Part shown: in pieces, positions 29,114 to 35,801 of the stretch
Layout of the letters: every line of letters begins with the position of its first letter
Numbering within the stretch: position 1 is the first letter of the stretch
Assembly (NCBI GenBank): GCA_900078375.1
Contig: FLQS01000002.1
Span: 136,659-172,459 of the forward strand
Origin: an uncultured Mycobacterium sp.
GTDB lineage: Bacteria; Actinomycetota; Actinomycetes; Mycobacteriales; Mycobacteriaceae
Length of the DNA stretch: 35,801 bases
Direction: 5' to 3'
The notes under the pieces: model-generated
Databases searched by the model: none
The model's input: only the letters and a program-made list of their open reading frames with translations
Told to the model about the DNA's origin: nothing
Translations under genes and position numbers: made by a program

Positions 29114-30532
29114 TTACCTCACTTCCAGACTCAGCAGGTCGTCGACGGTCTCCCGGCGCAGGATCAGGCGGGCCCGCCCGTCGCGCACAGCCACCACGGC
29201 GGGTCGGCCGATCAGGTTGTATCGACTCGACATCGAATAGCAATAGGCCCCGGTGGCGGCGACTGCGAGCAGGTCACCCGGCGTCACGTCCTGTGGCACC
29301 CAGGTATCTCGGACGATGATGTCGCCACTCTCGCAGTGCTTACCGACGACGCGTGCCAACACCGGCGCCGCCTCGCTGGTGCGCGACACCAGGCGGATGT
29401 CGTACTCGGAGCCGTAGAGAGCCGGGCGGATGTTGTCGCTCATCCCGCCGTCGACGCTGACGTAGCGGCGGGTCTTGTCGGACCCGATCACGACGTCCTT
29501 GACGGTGCCGACCTCATAGAGCGTGACCGTACCCGGCCCGGCGATCGCGCGTCCCGGCTCGACGACCAGTCGCGGTGCGGGCAGGCCGACGGCCGCCGAC
29601 TCGCTGCGCACGATCGCGCCGAGCTTGGCCGCGAGATCCTCAATCGGTGGCGGATCATCTTGTGGCAGATAGGAAATACCCAGTCCACCACCGAGGTCGA
29701 CGACGGAGATCTGCGCAGTTTTGTCCACCCCGAACTCGGCGACGACGTCGCGCAGCAGGCCGATGACCCGGTGCGCGGCCAGCTCGAAGCCGGCCACATC
29801 GAAGATTTGCGAGCCGATGTGACTGTGCAGGCCGACCAGGCGCAGGTGATCGGTGGCGAACACCCGGCGCACCCCGGCTATGGCGGCTCCACTGGCCAGC
29901 GACAGGCCGAACTTCTGGTCCTCGTGGGCGGTAGCGATGAACTCGTGGGTGTGCGCCTCCACGCCGACGGTGACCCGCAGCAGGACGTCCTGCACCACAC
30001 CGGCGTCGGCGGCGATGGTGTCGAGACGGTCGATCTCGGCCATCGAGTCCAGCACGATGTGGCCGACCCGCGCCTTGACCGCGGTCGTCAGTTCATCAAG
30101 CGATTTGTTGTTGCCGTGGAACGCGATTCGCTCCGCAGGGAATCCGGCGTGCAGCGCGACAGCGAGCTCGCCGCCGGTAGCGACATCCAGCGATAGGCCC
30201 TCCTGGTCCACCCAGCGCGCAATTTCACTGCACAGGAAGGCTTTCCCCGCGTAGTGCACATTGTGGCCGCCGCCGAATGCCGCGGCGATCTCGCGACAAC
30301 GGCTACGGAAGTCGTCCTCGTCGATGACGAACAGCGGGGTGCCGTACTCGGCGGCCAGGTCGGCCACGGCCACACCGGCGATCGTCACCTCACCATCGGT
30401 GTCGCGAACAAGGTTGCGGGGCCACACATTCGGTGCGAGCAGCAGCGTATCGGCGGCGGTCTGCGGCCGCGCCGGGGCGCCGCCGTGGTGGATTTCCTCG
30501 GCGTGGCGCGGGCCGGCGGGGTGAGCGTTCAC
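29114..30532 (-). CDS. lysA: Diaminopimelate decarboxylase
   Basis: PLP enzyme that decarboxylates meso-diaminopimelate to lysine, controlling the split between peptidoglycan precursor and lysine. The 472-residue fold-type III protein has the PLP-lysine block [10 protein letters not shown], the glycine loop [10 protein letters not shown], the HCESGDI active-site cysteine region and the [12 protein letters not shown] signature. The start is GTG at 30532, overlapping the argS stop as GTGA. The first 25 residues form a non-conserved leader longer than the M. tuberculosis protein, but the overlap supports this start. Confidence 0.96.
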   Translation of the reverse strand: MNAHPAGPRHAEEIHHGGAPARPQTAADTLLLAPNVWPRNLVRDTDGEVTIAGVAVADLAAEYGTPLFVIDEDDFRSRCREIAAAFGGGHNVHYAGKAFLCSEIARWVDQEGLSLDVATGGELAVALHAGFPAERIAFHGNNKSLDELTTAVKARVGHIVLDSMAEIDRLDTIAADAGVVQDVLLRVTVGVEAHTHEFIATAHEDQKFGLSLASGAAIAGVRRVFATDHLRLVGLHSHIGSQIFDVAGFELAAHRVIGLLRDVVAEFGVDKTAQISVVDLGGGLGISYLPQDDPPPIEDLAAKLGAIVRSESAAVGLPAPRLVVEPGRAIAGPGTVTLYEVGTVKDVVIGSDKTRRYVSVDGGMSDNIRPALYGSEYDIRLVSRTSEAAPVLARVVGKHCESGDIIVRDTWVPQDVTPGDLLAVAATGAYCYSMSSRYNLIGRPAVVAVRDGRARLILRRETVDDLLSLEVR

Positions 30533-32181
30533 ATCCGCTCCGGTGCGGACACGCCGAGGATCGTCAGACCGTTCGCGATCACCTGGCGGGTGGCGGCACA
30601 CAGTGCGAGCCGGGCACGATGAAGGCTCTGCGGTGTTTCATCACCCATGGGCAGCACCCGGCACGAGTCGTAGAACCGGTGGTAGTCGCCGGCCAGGTCT
30701 TCGAGGTAGCGGCACACCCGGTGCGGTTCACGCAGCGACGCAGCGGAATTGAGCACCCGGGCGAACTCACCGAGATTGCGGATCAGTGCGCCTTCTTTGT
30801 CGTGGGTGAGCAGCTCCAGATTCGCGGTGTCGGGGGCCAGTCCGAGATCGGCGGCGTTGCGGGCCAGCGCCGAGAGCCGGGCGTGCGCGTATTGCACGTA
30901 ATAGACCGGGTTTTCGCTGGATGCCGACGACCACAGCTGCAGATCGATGTCGATCGGAGTGTCCACCGAGGAACGGGTCAGCGAATACCGGGCGGCGTCC
31001 ACCCCGATGGCATCGACCAGGTCGTCGAGGGTGATGACGGTCCCGGCTCGCTTGCTCATCCTCAGCGGCTGGCCGTCACGCACCAGGTTGACCATCTGGC
31101 CGATCAGCACCTCGACGGTGTCGGGGTTGTCGCCCAGTGCTGCGGCGGCAGCTTTGAGCCGCGCGATGTAGCCGTGGTGGTCGGCACCGAGCATGTAGAT
31201 GCACAGATCGAAGCCGCGCTGGCGCTTGTCTAGGTAGTAGGCCAGATCGCCGGCGATATAAGCGGGCTGCCCGTCGCTCTTGATGACAACCCGATCTTTG
31301 TCGTCGCCGAATTCCGTTGTGCGCAACCAGGTTGCGCCGTCCTTCTCGTAGATGCTGCCGGTCTCGCGCAGCTTGGCGATGGCCTGATCGACCCGCCCGC
31401 TGGTGTGCATCGAATCTTCGTGGGTGTACACGTCGAAGTCGGTGCCGAACTCGTGCAGCGATTCCTTGATGTGGGTGAACATCAGGTCGACGCCGATCGA
31501 GCGGAACGTCTCCTTCTGCTCGTCGCCGGTCAGGCTCAGTGCATCGGGAGCCTTGGCCAGCACCTGGTCGGCGATGTCCTTGATGTAGTCGCCGGCGTAG
31601 CCATCCTCGGGAGTGGGTTGGCCGGTGGCCGCGGCGATCAGGGAGTTGGTGAACCGGTCGATCTGGGCACCGTGGTCGTTGAAGTAGTACTCGCGCACGA
31701 CGTCGGCGCCCTGGGTGCTCAGCAGCCGGCCCAGCGCGTCACCGACCGCCGCCCAGCGGGTGCCGCCGATGTGGATGGGACCGGTCGGGTTGGCCGAGAC
31801 GAACTCCAGGTTGATGTTGGTGCCGTCGAGCTCCGACGAGTTCCCGTAGCCCGCACCGGCGGCGAGGATGTTCTGCACGATGACGCCCTGCGCCGATGCC
31901 TCGATGCGCAGGTTCACGAAGCCGGGGCCGGCGACCTCGGCGGCGGCGATACCGTCGGCGGCGGCCAGTGCGACGGCCAGCCAACCGGCCAGCTCGCGGG
32001 GGTTGGCGCCGACCTTCTTGCCCACCTGCAGGGCCAGGTTGGTCGCATAGTCACCGTGCTCGGGATTGCGCGGACGCTCGACAGTCACCGTCGCAGGCAG
32101 GGCGGCGGGATCCAGGTCGTGCTCGGTGAGCACCGCGGCGGCGGTGTTCTTGAGCAGCTCGGCGAGGTCGGCGGGTGTCAC
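30529..32181 (-). CDS. argS: Arginyl-tRNA synthetase
   Basis: Class I synthetase that charges tRNA-Arg. The 550-residue protein has the HIGH-type motif (PTGPIHIGG, in the region following FVSANPTGP), the KMSKS-like LRMSKRAG, an N-terminal Add-1 tRNA-binding domain and the C-terminal anticodon-binding DALR-type domain. The start is GTG at 32181. A TAGGAT box ends eight bases upstream, so the message is probably leaderless or nearly so. A tRNA-Arg gene lies 154 bases away on the other strand. Confidence 0.97.
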   Translation of the reverse strand: MTPADLAELLKNTAAAVLTEHDLDPAALPATVTVERPRNPEHGDYATNLALQVGKKVGANPRELAGWLAVALAAADGIAAAEVAGPGFVNLRIEASAQGVIVQNILAAGAGYGNSSELDGTNINLEFVSANPTGPIHIGGTRWAAVGDALGRLLSTQGADVVREYYFNDHGAQIDRFTNSLIAAATGQPTPEDGYAGDYIKDIADQVLAKAPDALSLTGDEQKETFRSIGVDLMFTHIKESLHEFGTDFDVYTHEDSMHTSGRVDQAIAKLRETGSIYEKDGATWLRTTEFGDDKDRVVIKSDGQPAYIAGDLAYYLDKRQRGFDLCIYMLGADHHGYIARLKAAAAALGDNPDTVEVLIGQMVNLVRDGQPLRMSKRAGTVITLDDLVDAIGVDAARYSLTRSSVDTPIDIDLQLWSSASSENPVYYVQYAHARLSALARNAADLGLAPDTANLELLTHDKEGALIRNLGEFARVLNSAASLREPHRVCRYLEDLAGDYHRFYDSCRVLPMGDETPQSLHRARLALCAATRQVIANGLTILGVSAPERM

Positions 32182-32189
32182 GAGGGTCC

Positions 32190-32195
32190 ATCCTA
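32190..32195 (-). promoter_or_regulatory. candidate argS operon -10 box (leaderless)
   Basis: TAGGAT (TANNNT pattern) ends eight bases before the GTG of argS. No Shine-Dalgarno is visible in that interval, so transcription probably starts at or within two bases of the start codon. Confidence 0.45.
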
Positions 32196-32230
32196 TGGTC
32201 TGGCGTGGTCAGGGCCCGAATCCGCATCCC

Positions 32231-32259
32231 GGCGGGCAGGAGCGCAGCGACCGGGGAAT
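32231..32259. repeat. short GC-rich dispersed repeat, copy 2 (argS-tRNA gap)
   Basis: Twenty-nine bases starting GGCGGGCAGGAGCGC then AGCGACCGGGGAAT, nearly identical to 17066-17095. The shared piece AGCGACCGGG also occurs in the inverted repeat at 35766-35776. It is a likely member of an actinobacterial extragenic repeat family. Confidence 0.7.
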
Positions 32260-32335
32260 CATCGCCGCGGGCACGGTCCGGGCAGTCGTTGAAATGCGTT
32301 AGGCTGTCGGAGCCCAATGGCGCAGCTGTAGGTGC

Positions 32336-32408
32336 GCCCCCGTAGCTCAGGGGATAGAGCGTCTGCCTCCGGAGCAGAAGGCCGCAGGTTCGAATCCTGC
32401 CGGGGGCA
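32336..32408 (+). tRNA. tRNA-Arg (anticodon CCG)
   Basis: A complete cloverleaf folds from GCCCCCG (acceptor) to CGGGGGC plus discriminator A. The anticodon stem TCTGC/GCAGA encloses the loop CTCCGGA, with anticodon CCG reading CGG codons. The T arm is GCAGG-TTCGAAT-CCTGC. A TAGGCT box at 32300-32305 could be its -10. The 3' CCA is not encoded. The foreign-looking gene cluster starts directly after it, so its 3' end is a plausible attachment site. The 103 bases after it (32409-32511) hold nothing I can identify. Confidence 0.97.
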
Positions 32409-32511
32409 CTCATGTTTGATGCAGGTCAAGGCCTATTTTGAGGCATACCGGGACCACCCGTAGCTATCTGACAGCTATGCGTTCTCGACGGCTTGGGTTC
32501 CTGGCAAATCG

Positions 32512-32958
32512 TTATTCGCCCCGCACTTCTCGTCGCAGAGCATTCAGTTCGCGCTCCAGCTTCATCACGGCGCGCATAGCCAACGGCCCAGGGGCCATCG
32601 CCTTGGCGAATTCGCGATGCACCGGGTTGCCCCGGTGCGTCTCCTCGACGACGGCTAGCGCCTCGATCAGTTCGCGGCTGATGACGGCGTCGGCGTCCAG
32701 GTCCAGACCAGCGTCTACGACCTCATTGAAGTCGGGTGCTTCGTCGCTGAAGAAGCCTGGCTCGGTGAACGGCCTAAACCTATGCAGTGCATCGCTGGCC
32801 GCGAGCGTCGCGTCAACTAACGCGCCGAGCAGGTTGGAATAGGCAACAGCGTTGGCAGCCTCGTCTCCCGATTCCACTGCGCTGTTGAGCTGATCGAGAG
32901 CGGTCTGGACGGCATCGCCGAGACTCCGAAATAGCGAACCCGATTCCTCTGTGGTCAT
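32512..32958 (-). CDS. unknown small helical protein A (paralog of protein B)
   Basis: A 148-residue acidic protein with no signal peptide or membrane segment. It looks mostly helical, with an Ala-rich first half. Residues 91-148 (starting AVISREL) align with residues 21-80 of protein B at 34072-34353 with one gap, sharing AVISREL, a following Val-Glu, and the pattern L..RA.M.LE. I do not recognise a family. The start is ATG at 32958, seven bases after a TAGCCT -10-like box, so it probably has its own leaderless message. It is the last gene before the tRNA and may act with the DUF6338-like and proline-rich proteins upstream. Confidence 0.75.
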   Translation of the reverse strand: MTTEESGSLFRSLGDAVQTALDQLNSAVESGDEAANAVAYSNLLGALVDATLAASDALHRFRPFTEPGFFSDEAPDFNEVVDAGLDLDADAVISRELIEALAVVEETHRGNPVHREFAKAMAPGPLAMRAVMKLERELNALRREVRGE

Positions 32959-32965
32959 ACCGTTC

Positions 32966-32971
32966 AGGCTA
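32966..32971 (-). promoter_or_regulatory. candidate -10 box of protein A gene (leaderless)
   Basis: TAGCCT ends exactly seven bases before the ATG at 32958, with no Shine-Dalgarno between. It has the same layout as the box in front of the paralogous gene B. Confidence 0.45.
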
Positions 32972-33033
32972 GACGCGGCTCCCGACAGACCAGCCGAGAT
33001 TTCTTGGGGGCATGCAGCCAGCTGCTAGCCGAA

Positions 33034-33207
33034 CTATTTCGTCTTACGCGGCGGCGGCGGCGGAGGTGGCGGGGGCGGCGTAACGCGGCGCGCTCGCGGC
33101 GTAACGCCAAAAGGCGTCCGACCTCGTGTCTCCATATCGCCCCGCCTGGGCGGCGGCGTGCGGCCCGACTCCACTTCGCGCCTGGGCTTGGGCTTGTCTT
33201 CGGCCAT
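33034..33207 (-). CDS. 57-residue basic protein with C-terminal ten-proline run
   Basis: A small, highly charged protein rich in Arg, Lys and Pro, ending with ten consecutive prolines (44-53; DNA 33049-33078) and then RKTK. A very strong ribosome binding site (GAAGGAGGT) sits seven bases before the ATG at 33207, which argues that it is a real gene. A run of ten prolines should need elongation factor P for translation. The whole protein looks disordered. It lies 30 bases after the DUF6338-like gene and probably shares its transcript. Function unknown. Confidence 0.7.
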   Translation of the reverse strand: MAEDKPKPRREVESGRTPPPRRGDMETRGRTPFGVTPRARRVTPPPPPPPPPPRKTK

Positions 33208-33237
33208 TCCAGTACCTCCTTCGGTCGTCACTTTTGA

Positions 33238-34023
33238 TTATCCGCTCCGGCGGCGGAATCGTTCTCCGATAGCGATGGCGGCGATCGCCACCGCCGCCGC
33301 GCCGAACACCGCCCCCGCGAGGGCGTCACCCGTGAGCCGAGAGATGATGCTCGCCGACGGCTGCTCTTGTTCGGGAGATGCCGGATCATCTGGCCGAATG
33401 AACTCGACCACAACAGCGTCGGCGCACTGGATCCACCGACCGGCGTTGTTCTTGATTTCCGTTAGGAACTCGCCGTTTTCATCGAGCTCCCAAGCGCTTT
33501 CGGCAAAGATCTCGCGGGCTCCTGTGTGGCTCGTATAGAACGATAATTCCCCAACGTAGCCGCCGAACCACTTGCCGTCCTTGGTGAGAACGCGGACATA
33601 CCCTGCGACAGCTTCTTTCACGGCCCAGTCCCACGCTGTCGGGGTCGGGTTGTAGACGCGAAAATAGTCCCGGCAAGGTAGGTCTGGGCGCTGCCGCTTG
33701 ACGACGTAGCCATGGTGCAGGACTGCGACAAAGGCGGGGAACACAAATATCAGGCCGAGTAGCACCAGGGCGACACGGACCGGATGGTCCACGTAAGTCG
33801 CTCGGCTACTGACGGTCTCGAACTTGACGAATGAGCCGAAGACTATGACGTAGAAAATCGCGAACAAGCCTGACGCAGCTAGGGATCGAAGGAGCCGCCT
33901 CGCTAGTTCACTGTCCTCGGGTATGGGGCCGCGAAACCTGGCCAGCAGTCCTTGATAGACAAATCCGGGAATGATGACCAAGAGCACGGTCAGTGCCTGA
34001 TGCCACTCTGAGATCGGCGGCAT
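33238..34023 (-). CDS. DUF6338-like membrane protein
   Basis: A 261-residue protein with three N-terminal membrane helices (about 10-28, 47-64 and 83-104), a soluble domain of about 120 residues, and a fourth C-terminal helix at 233-252. The soluble part contains PTAWDWAV at 128-135 and VRVLTKDGKWFGGYVGE at 143-159, which I recognise as the pattern of DUF6338, a family of unknown function. By hand count two 60-base lines here are 55-57% GC, lower than the neighbouring core genes. The gene starts at ATG 34023, 48 bases after protein B, and is followed closely by the proline-rich gene. A role in membrane sensing or phage exclusion is speculation. Confidence 0.75.
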   Translation of the reverse strand: MPPISEWHQALTVLLVIIPGFVYQGLLARFRGPIPEDSELARRLLRSLAASGLFAIFYVIVFGSFVKFETVSSRATYVDHPVRVALVLLGLIFVFPAFVAVLHHGYVVKRQRPDLPCRDYFRVYNPTPTAWDWAVKEAVAGYVRVLTKDGKWFGGYVGELSFYTSHTGAREIFAESAWELDENGEFLTEIKNNAGRWIQCADAVVVEFIRPDDPASPEQEQPSASIISRLTGDALAGAVFGAAAVAIAAIAIGERFRRRSG

Positions 34024-34071
34024 ATTTGCAAACCCCTATCGACTGAATTGTGTTGACGCGCAAAGGCGCGT

Positions 34072-34353
34072 CTAGCGACCGCCCGCGCTTCGGTACTGCA
34101 GGTCGGCGAAGTCAGCCTTTCGTTGGAGGTCGCTCTTGTACTCCAAGAACTGCAGTTCCAAGCGCATGATTGCGCGGGCGTTGAGGACCTGTACCGCACT
34201 CGCGCGGGCCATGTCGCGCTGCGCCTCGGGCTGGTCCTGGATGTCGGCCTCTACCGCTTCGATGGACGAGACCAACTCGCGGCTGATCACGGCACCTTGA
34301 GGTAGCTCAATTTGGCGCAGCTCATGCAACTCGCGCGTGTAGTCATCGTTCAC
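34072..34353 (-). CDS. unknown small helical protein B (paralog of protein A)
   Basis: A 93-residue charged, helical protein without membrane segments. Its residues 21-80 align with the C-terminal 58 residues of protein A (shared AVISREL, Pro, R..A.A.A, L..RA.M.LE). The start used is GTG at 34353, seven bases after TAGAAT; a TTG at 34422 in the same frame would add 23 residues but lacks both promoter box and ribosome site. It heads a set with the DUF6338-like and proline-rich genes. Family and function are not known to me. Confidence 0.7.
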   Translation of the reverse strand: MNDDYTRELHELRQIELPQGAVISRELVSSIEAVEADIQDQPEAQRDMARASAVQVLNARAIMRLELQFLEYKSDLQRKADFADLQYRSAGGR

Positions 34354-34360
34354 ATGTTCG

Positions 34361-34366
34361 ATTCTA
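34361..34366 (-). promoter_or_regulatory. candidate -10 box of protein B gene (leaderless)
   Basis: TAGAAT is a good TANNNT box ending exactly seven bases before the GTG at 34353. It supports that start over the upstream TTG and mirrors the arrangement at gene A. Confidence 0.5.
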
Positions 34367-34480
34367 GGCTCGAAAACCGACGAAAATGCGTCTGGTCCGC
34401 TCAACCCTGTGACTCTGCTCAAACTCTTGGCGAACTCTTATCTCGTTGCCAGAGTTGGTGACGCCGTGCACTTTCCAGTG

Positions 34481-35194
34481 CTAAGTAGCTAGCCGATCCA
34501 TGCGGGCCACAATCGAGTCGAGCGTGGCGGGTTTGCCCTCGGCTTTGAGCTGGCGGCTGGCTTCGGCGTAACGCTTCTCGGCGTCGCGCACCATCGCGGG
34601 CGCGATGTAGCTGGTGCCCTTGCGTTCGGGTACGGCGATGCACTTGCAGTTGTCGTGACCCTTCACTGCGGAGATCGCGGTTATGTAGATCGCGCCGCGG
34701 GTGGCCATGGTCAGGCACCAGTTGCAGGCACCTGCATAGTTCGTGTGTCGCCGGTAGCGGACACCCTCCGCGGCGGCGTTGTGTGCGACGGTGGCCCGCT
34801 GGGCGTCGACGACGCCGCGCTGGACAGTGCCTTGCAGTTGCGCCAGCGCGGTCTGGGTCGACGTCGCGGTGTTCACGGCCCAGCTGATGGACTGGCGGAT
34901 CCGTTCGGCGGGCACCAGGTCGCCGGGTGGCACCGCGGCGGTGAAGGGTTCGTCGGGAGCCAGCATGTCGTACCAGGTGGTCGTCACGTCGGCCACAGCG
35001 GCGACGTGGCCGCCCAAGACGTCGGGCAAGTGCTCGGCCAGCGCGGCGATCACAGCCTGCCGGTCGGCGGGATCCCAGCCAATGAGGTTGGCGGTGACGA
35101 TGCGCCATAGGTTCTCCACGTCCACGGCGGCGGCATCTTGCAAGCGTTGAAGTAGGGCCTGCAGTGCCTCGACAGCTTCGTCCAGCGCGGTCAT
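34481..35194 (-). CDS. MuF-like phage head morphogenesis protein
   Basis: A 237-residue protein resembling the minor head proteins of siphoviruses (MuF/VG15 type), which associate with the portal and take part in capsid assembly. It has a helical N-terminal part (about 1-145) and a zinc-like C-terminal motif formed by Cys157, Cys160, His180, Cys183 and Cys185 (GACNWCL ... KGHDNCKC), characteristic of MuF domains. The start ATG at 35194 overlaps the HNH stop as ATGA. No portal, scaffold or capsid gene follows, so this is not an intact structural operon within the window. Confidence 0.75.
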   Translation of the reverse strand: MTALDEAVEALQALLQRLQDAAAVDVENLWRIVTANLIGWDPADRQAVIAALAEHLPDVLGGHVAAVADVTTTWYDMLAPDEPFTAAVPPGDLVPAERIRQSISWAVNTATSTQTALAQLQGTVQRGVVDAQRATVAHNAAAEGVRYRRHTNYAGACNWCLTMATRGAIYITAISAVKGHDNCKCIAVPERKGTSYIAPAMVRDAEKRYAEASRQLKAEGKPATLDSIVARMDRLAT

Positions 35195-35667
35195 TCCGCG
35201 GCCTCGCTGAAAGTCCCAGACTGCGGCGGAATGAGAGCGCCAATGCCAACCGGCTGGCCGACTGGGGCGGAGGGGGATCCCTCCCCTGGGGTGTCTTCGC
35301 AGGTCATCGCCCGACCATCGCCCTCGACGGCTCGGGGGGCGTAGCGGAAGCCAGCGGGCAGCGTCACCGGGCCAAGCCAGAGTGATCGCTCGGGTTCTCG
35401 TGCGCCCAGGCCGCGTCCAACCTTGGCTTGCCAAGCGGTCTTTTGCTTGTGACAGGCCTTGCAGACGCACTGAAGTTCGTCGGGATCATTGACGGTCTCC
35501 CGGCGTTGCAAGCCGCGGGCGGCGATGCCGATGATGTGGTCGAGCTCCTGGTAGTACCCGGTGCACCCTTCGTAGCGCAGCTGGCAGCGGTCGCCGTCGC
35601 GGCGACGGACAGCACGGCGCACCGCTTCGGCCACCTTGATGCCTGGCCGGTTACTGTCCCACGTCAT
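35191..35667 (-). CDS. HNH endonuclease
   Basis: A 158-residue protein with a compact HNH nuclease domain in residues 15-80: Cys28 and Cys35, the LDH histidine (His44), an Asn/Asp turn near 60, and CKACH (Cys69, Cys72, His73) giving the second metal-binding pair. Residues 80-158 are low-complexity and probably flexible. The start is ATG at 35667, with GAGGAAG upstream; the frame stays open to the window edge but that part overlaps an inverted repeat. HNH proteins of this kind assist DNA packaging in cos phages or act as mobile endonucleases. Its coupling to the MuF gene favours a phage origin. Confidence 0.85.
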   Translation of the reverse strand: MTWDSNRPGIKVAEAVRRAVRRRDGDRCQLRYEGCTGYYQELDHIIGIAARGLQRRETVNDPDELQCVCKACHKQKTAWQAKVGRGLGAREPERSLWLGPVTLPAGFRYAPRAVEGDGRAMTCEDTPGEGSPSAPVGQPVGIGALIPPQSGTFSEAAE

Positions 35668-35716
35668 CGCTTCCTCGTAACTGTTGTTGCACAACGTCTT
35701 TGAAAGGGGGGTTGTG

Positions 35717-35776
35717 CCCGGTCGCTGACTCTGGAGGGGAGGTATGCCGTCCAGTTCTGGGGTGCCAGCGACCGGG
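35717..35776. repeat. 11-base inverted repeat upstream of the HNH gene
   Basis: CCCGGTCGCTG at 35717-35727 and CAGCGACCGGG at 35766-35776 are perfect inverted arms around a 38-base loop. On the minus strand the hairpin begins right after a TAG at 35779-35777 that may end an upstream gene cut off by the window, so it could be an intergenic terminator or processing hairpin. Confidence 0.5.
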
Positions 35777-35801
35777 CTAGGTAGCGACGGCGGCAGCATC
35801 G

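Noticed and set aside
35777..35801. possible C-terminus of an upstream minus-strand gene (ends DAAAVAT)
   Set aside because: Only seven codons fit in the window, too little to call a gene.
35742..35801. plus-strand ATG after GGAGGGGAGGT near the right edge
   Set aside because: The frame runs off the window after about 19 codons and overlaps an inverted repeat; direction is opposite to the surrounding cluster.

Overview
The window is core chromosome of a rapidly growing mycobacterium (Mycolicibacterium type) plus the edge of an integrated mobile element. Three things support this: a murA-linked rRNA operon; the gene order argS-lysA-thrA-thrC-thrB-rho-rpmE-prfA-prmC-tsaC-wecA-atpIBEFHAGDC-DUF2550-murA, which matches the M. 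tuberculosis Rv1292-Rv1315 block as I remember it; and a short helix 18 in the 16S rRNA, the rapid-grower form. Almost everything is on the minus strand, so transcription runs from the right end of the window to the left.

Region 1 (1-5336) is the rRNA operon. It holds a nearly complete 23S, a tRNA-free spacer of about 370 bases, a complete 16S, and a leader with a strong promoter (TTGACG-17-TAAGAT) and an antitermination-like element. The 5S gene would lie off the left end.

Region 2 (5337-15652) has murA (Asp117, intrinsically fosfomycin-insensitive type), a divergent PduO cobalamin adenosyltransferase, a DUF2550 membrane protein, and the full F1Fo ATP synthase operon. The ATP synthase genes carry mycobacterial hallmarks: a fused b-delta subunit, a gamma loop and an alpha C-terminal extension.

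Region 3 (15653-20075) holds wecA, tsaC and prmC, which overlap each other by a few bases, then prfA and rpmE. These serve cell-wall lipid-carrier loading and translation.

Region 4 (20076-23510) sits between rpmE and rho and is not in the M. tuberculosis order I remember. It holds a FadD17-like acyl-CoA synthetase and a divergent TetR regulator sharing an inverted-repeat operator, then a lipoprotein gene with an apparent one-base frameshift just after its lipobox cysteine.

Region 5 (23511-32181) has rho, with an unusual Asn/Gln/Arg hexapeptide tandem repeat in its N-terminal extension, and the argS-lysA-thrA-thrC-thrB operon of aspartate-family amino acid synthesis.

Region 6 (32182-35801) starts at a tRNA-Arg(CCG) gene. 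Next to it is a lower-GC cluster reading toward the tRNA: an HNH endonuclease, a MuF-like phage head protein, and a four-gene module of unknown function. The module is two paralogous small helical proteins flanking a DUF6338-like membrane protein and a 57-residue protein ending in ten prolines. Both paralogs have the same leaderless promoter layout (TANNNT, 7 bases, start codon). This module is the best candidate for an undescribed system; its function is unknown and its link to phage biology is inferred only from location.
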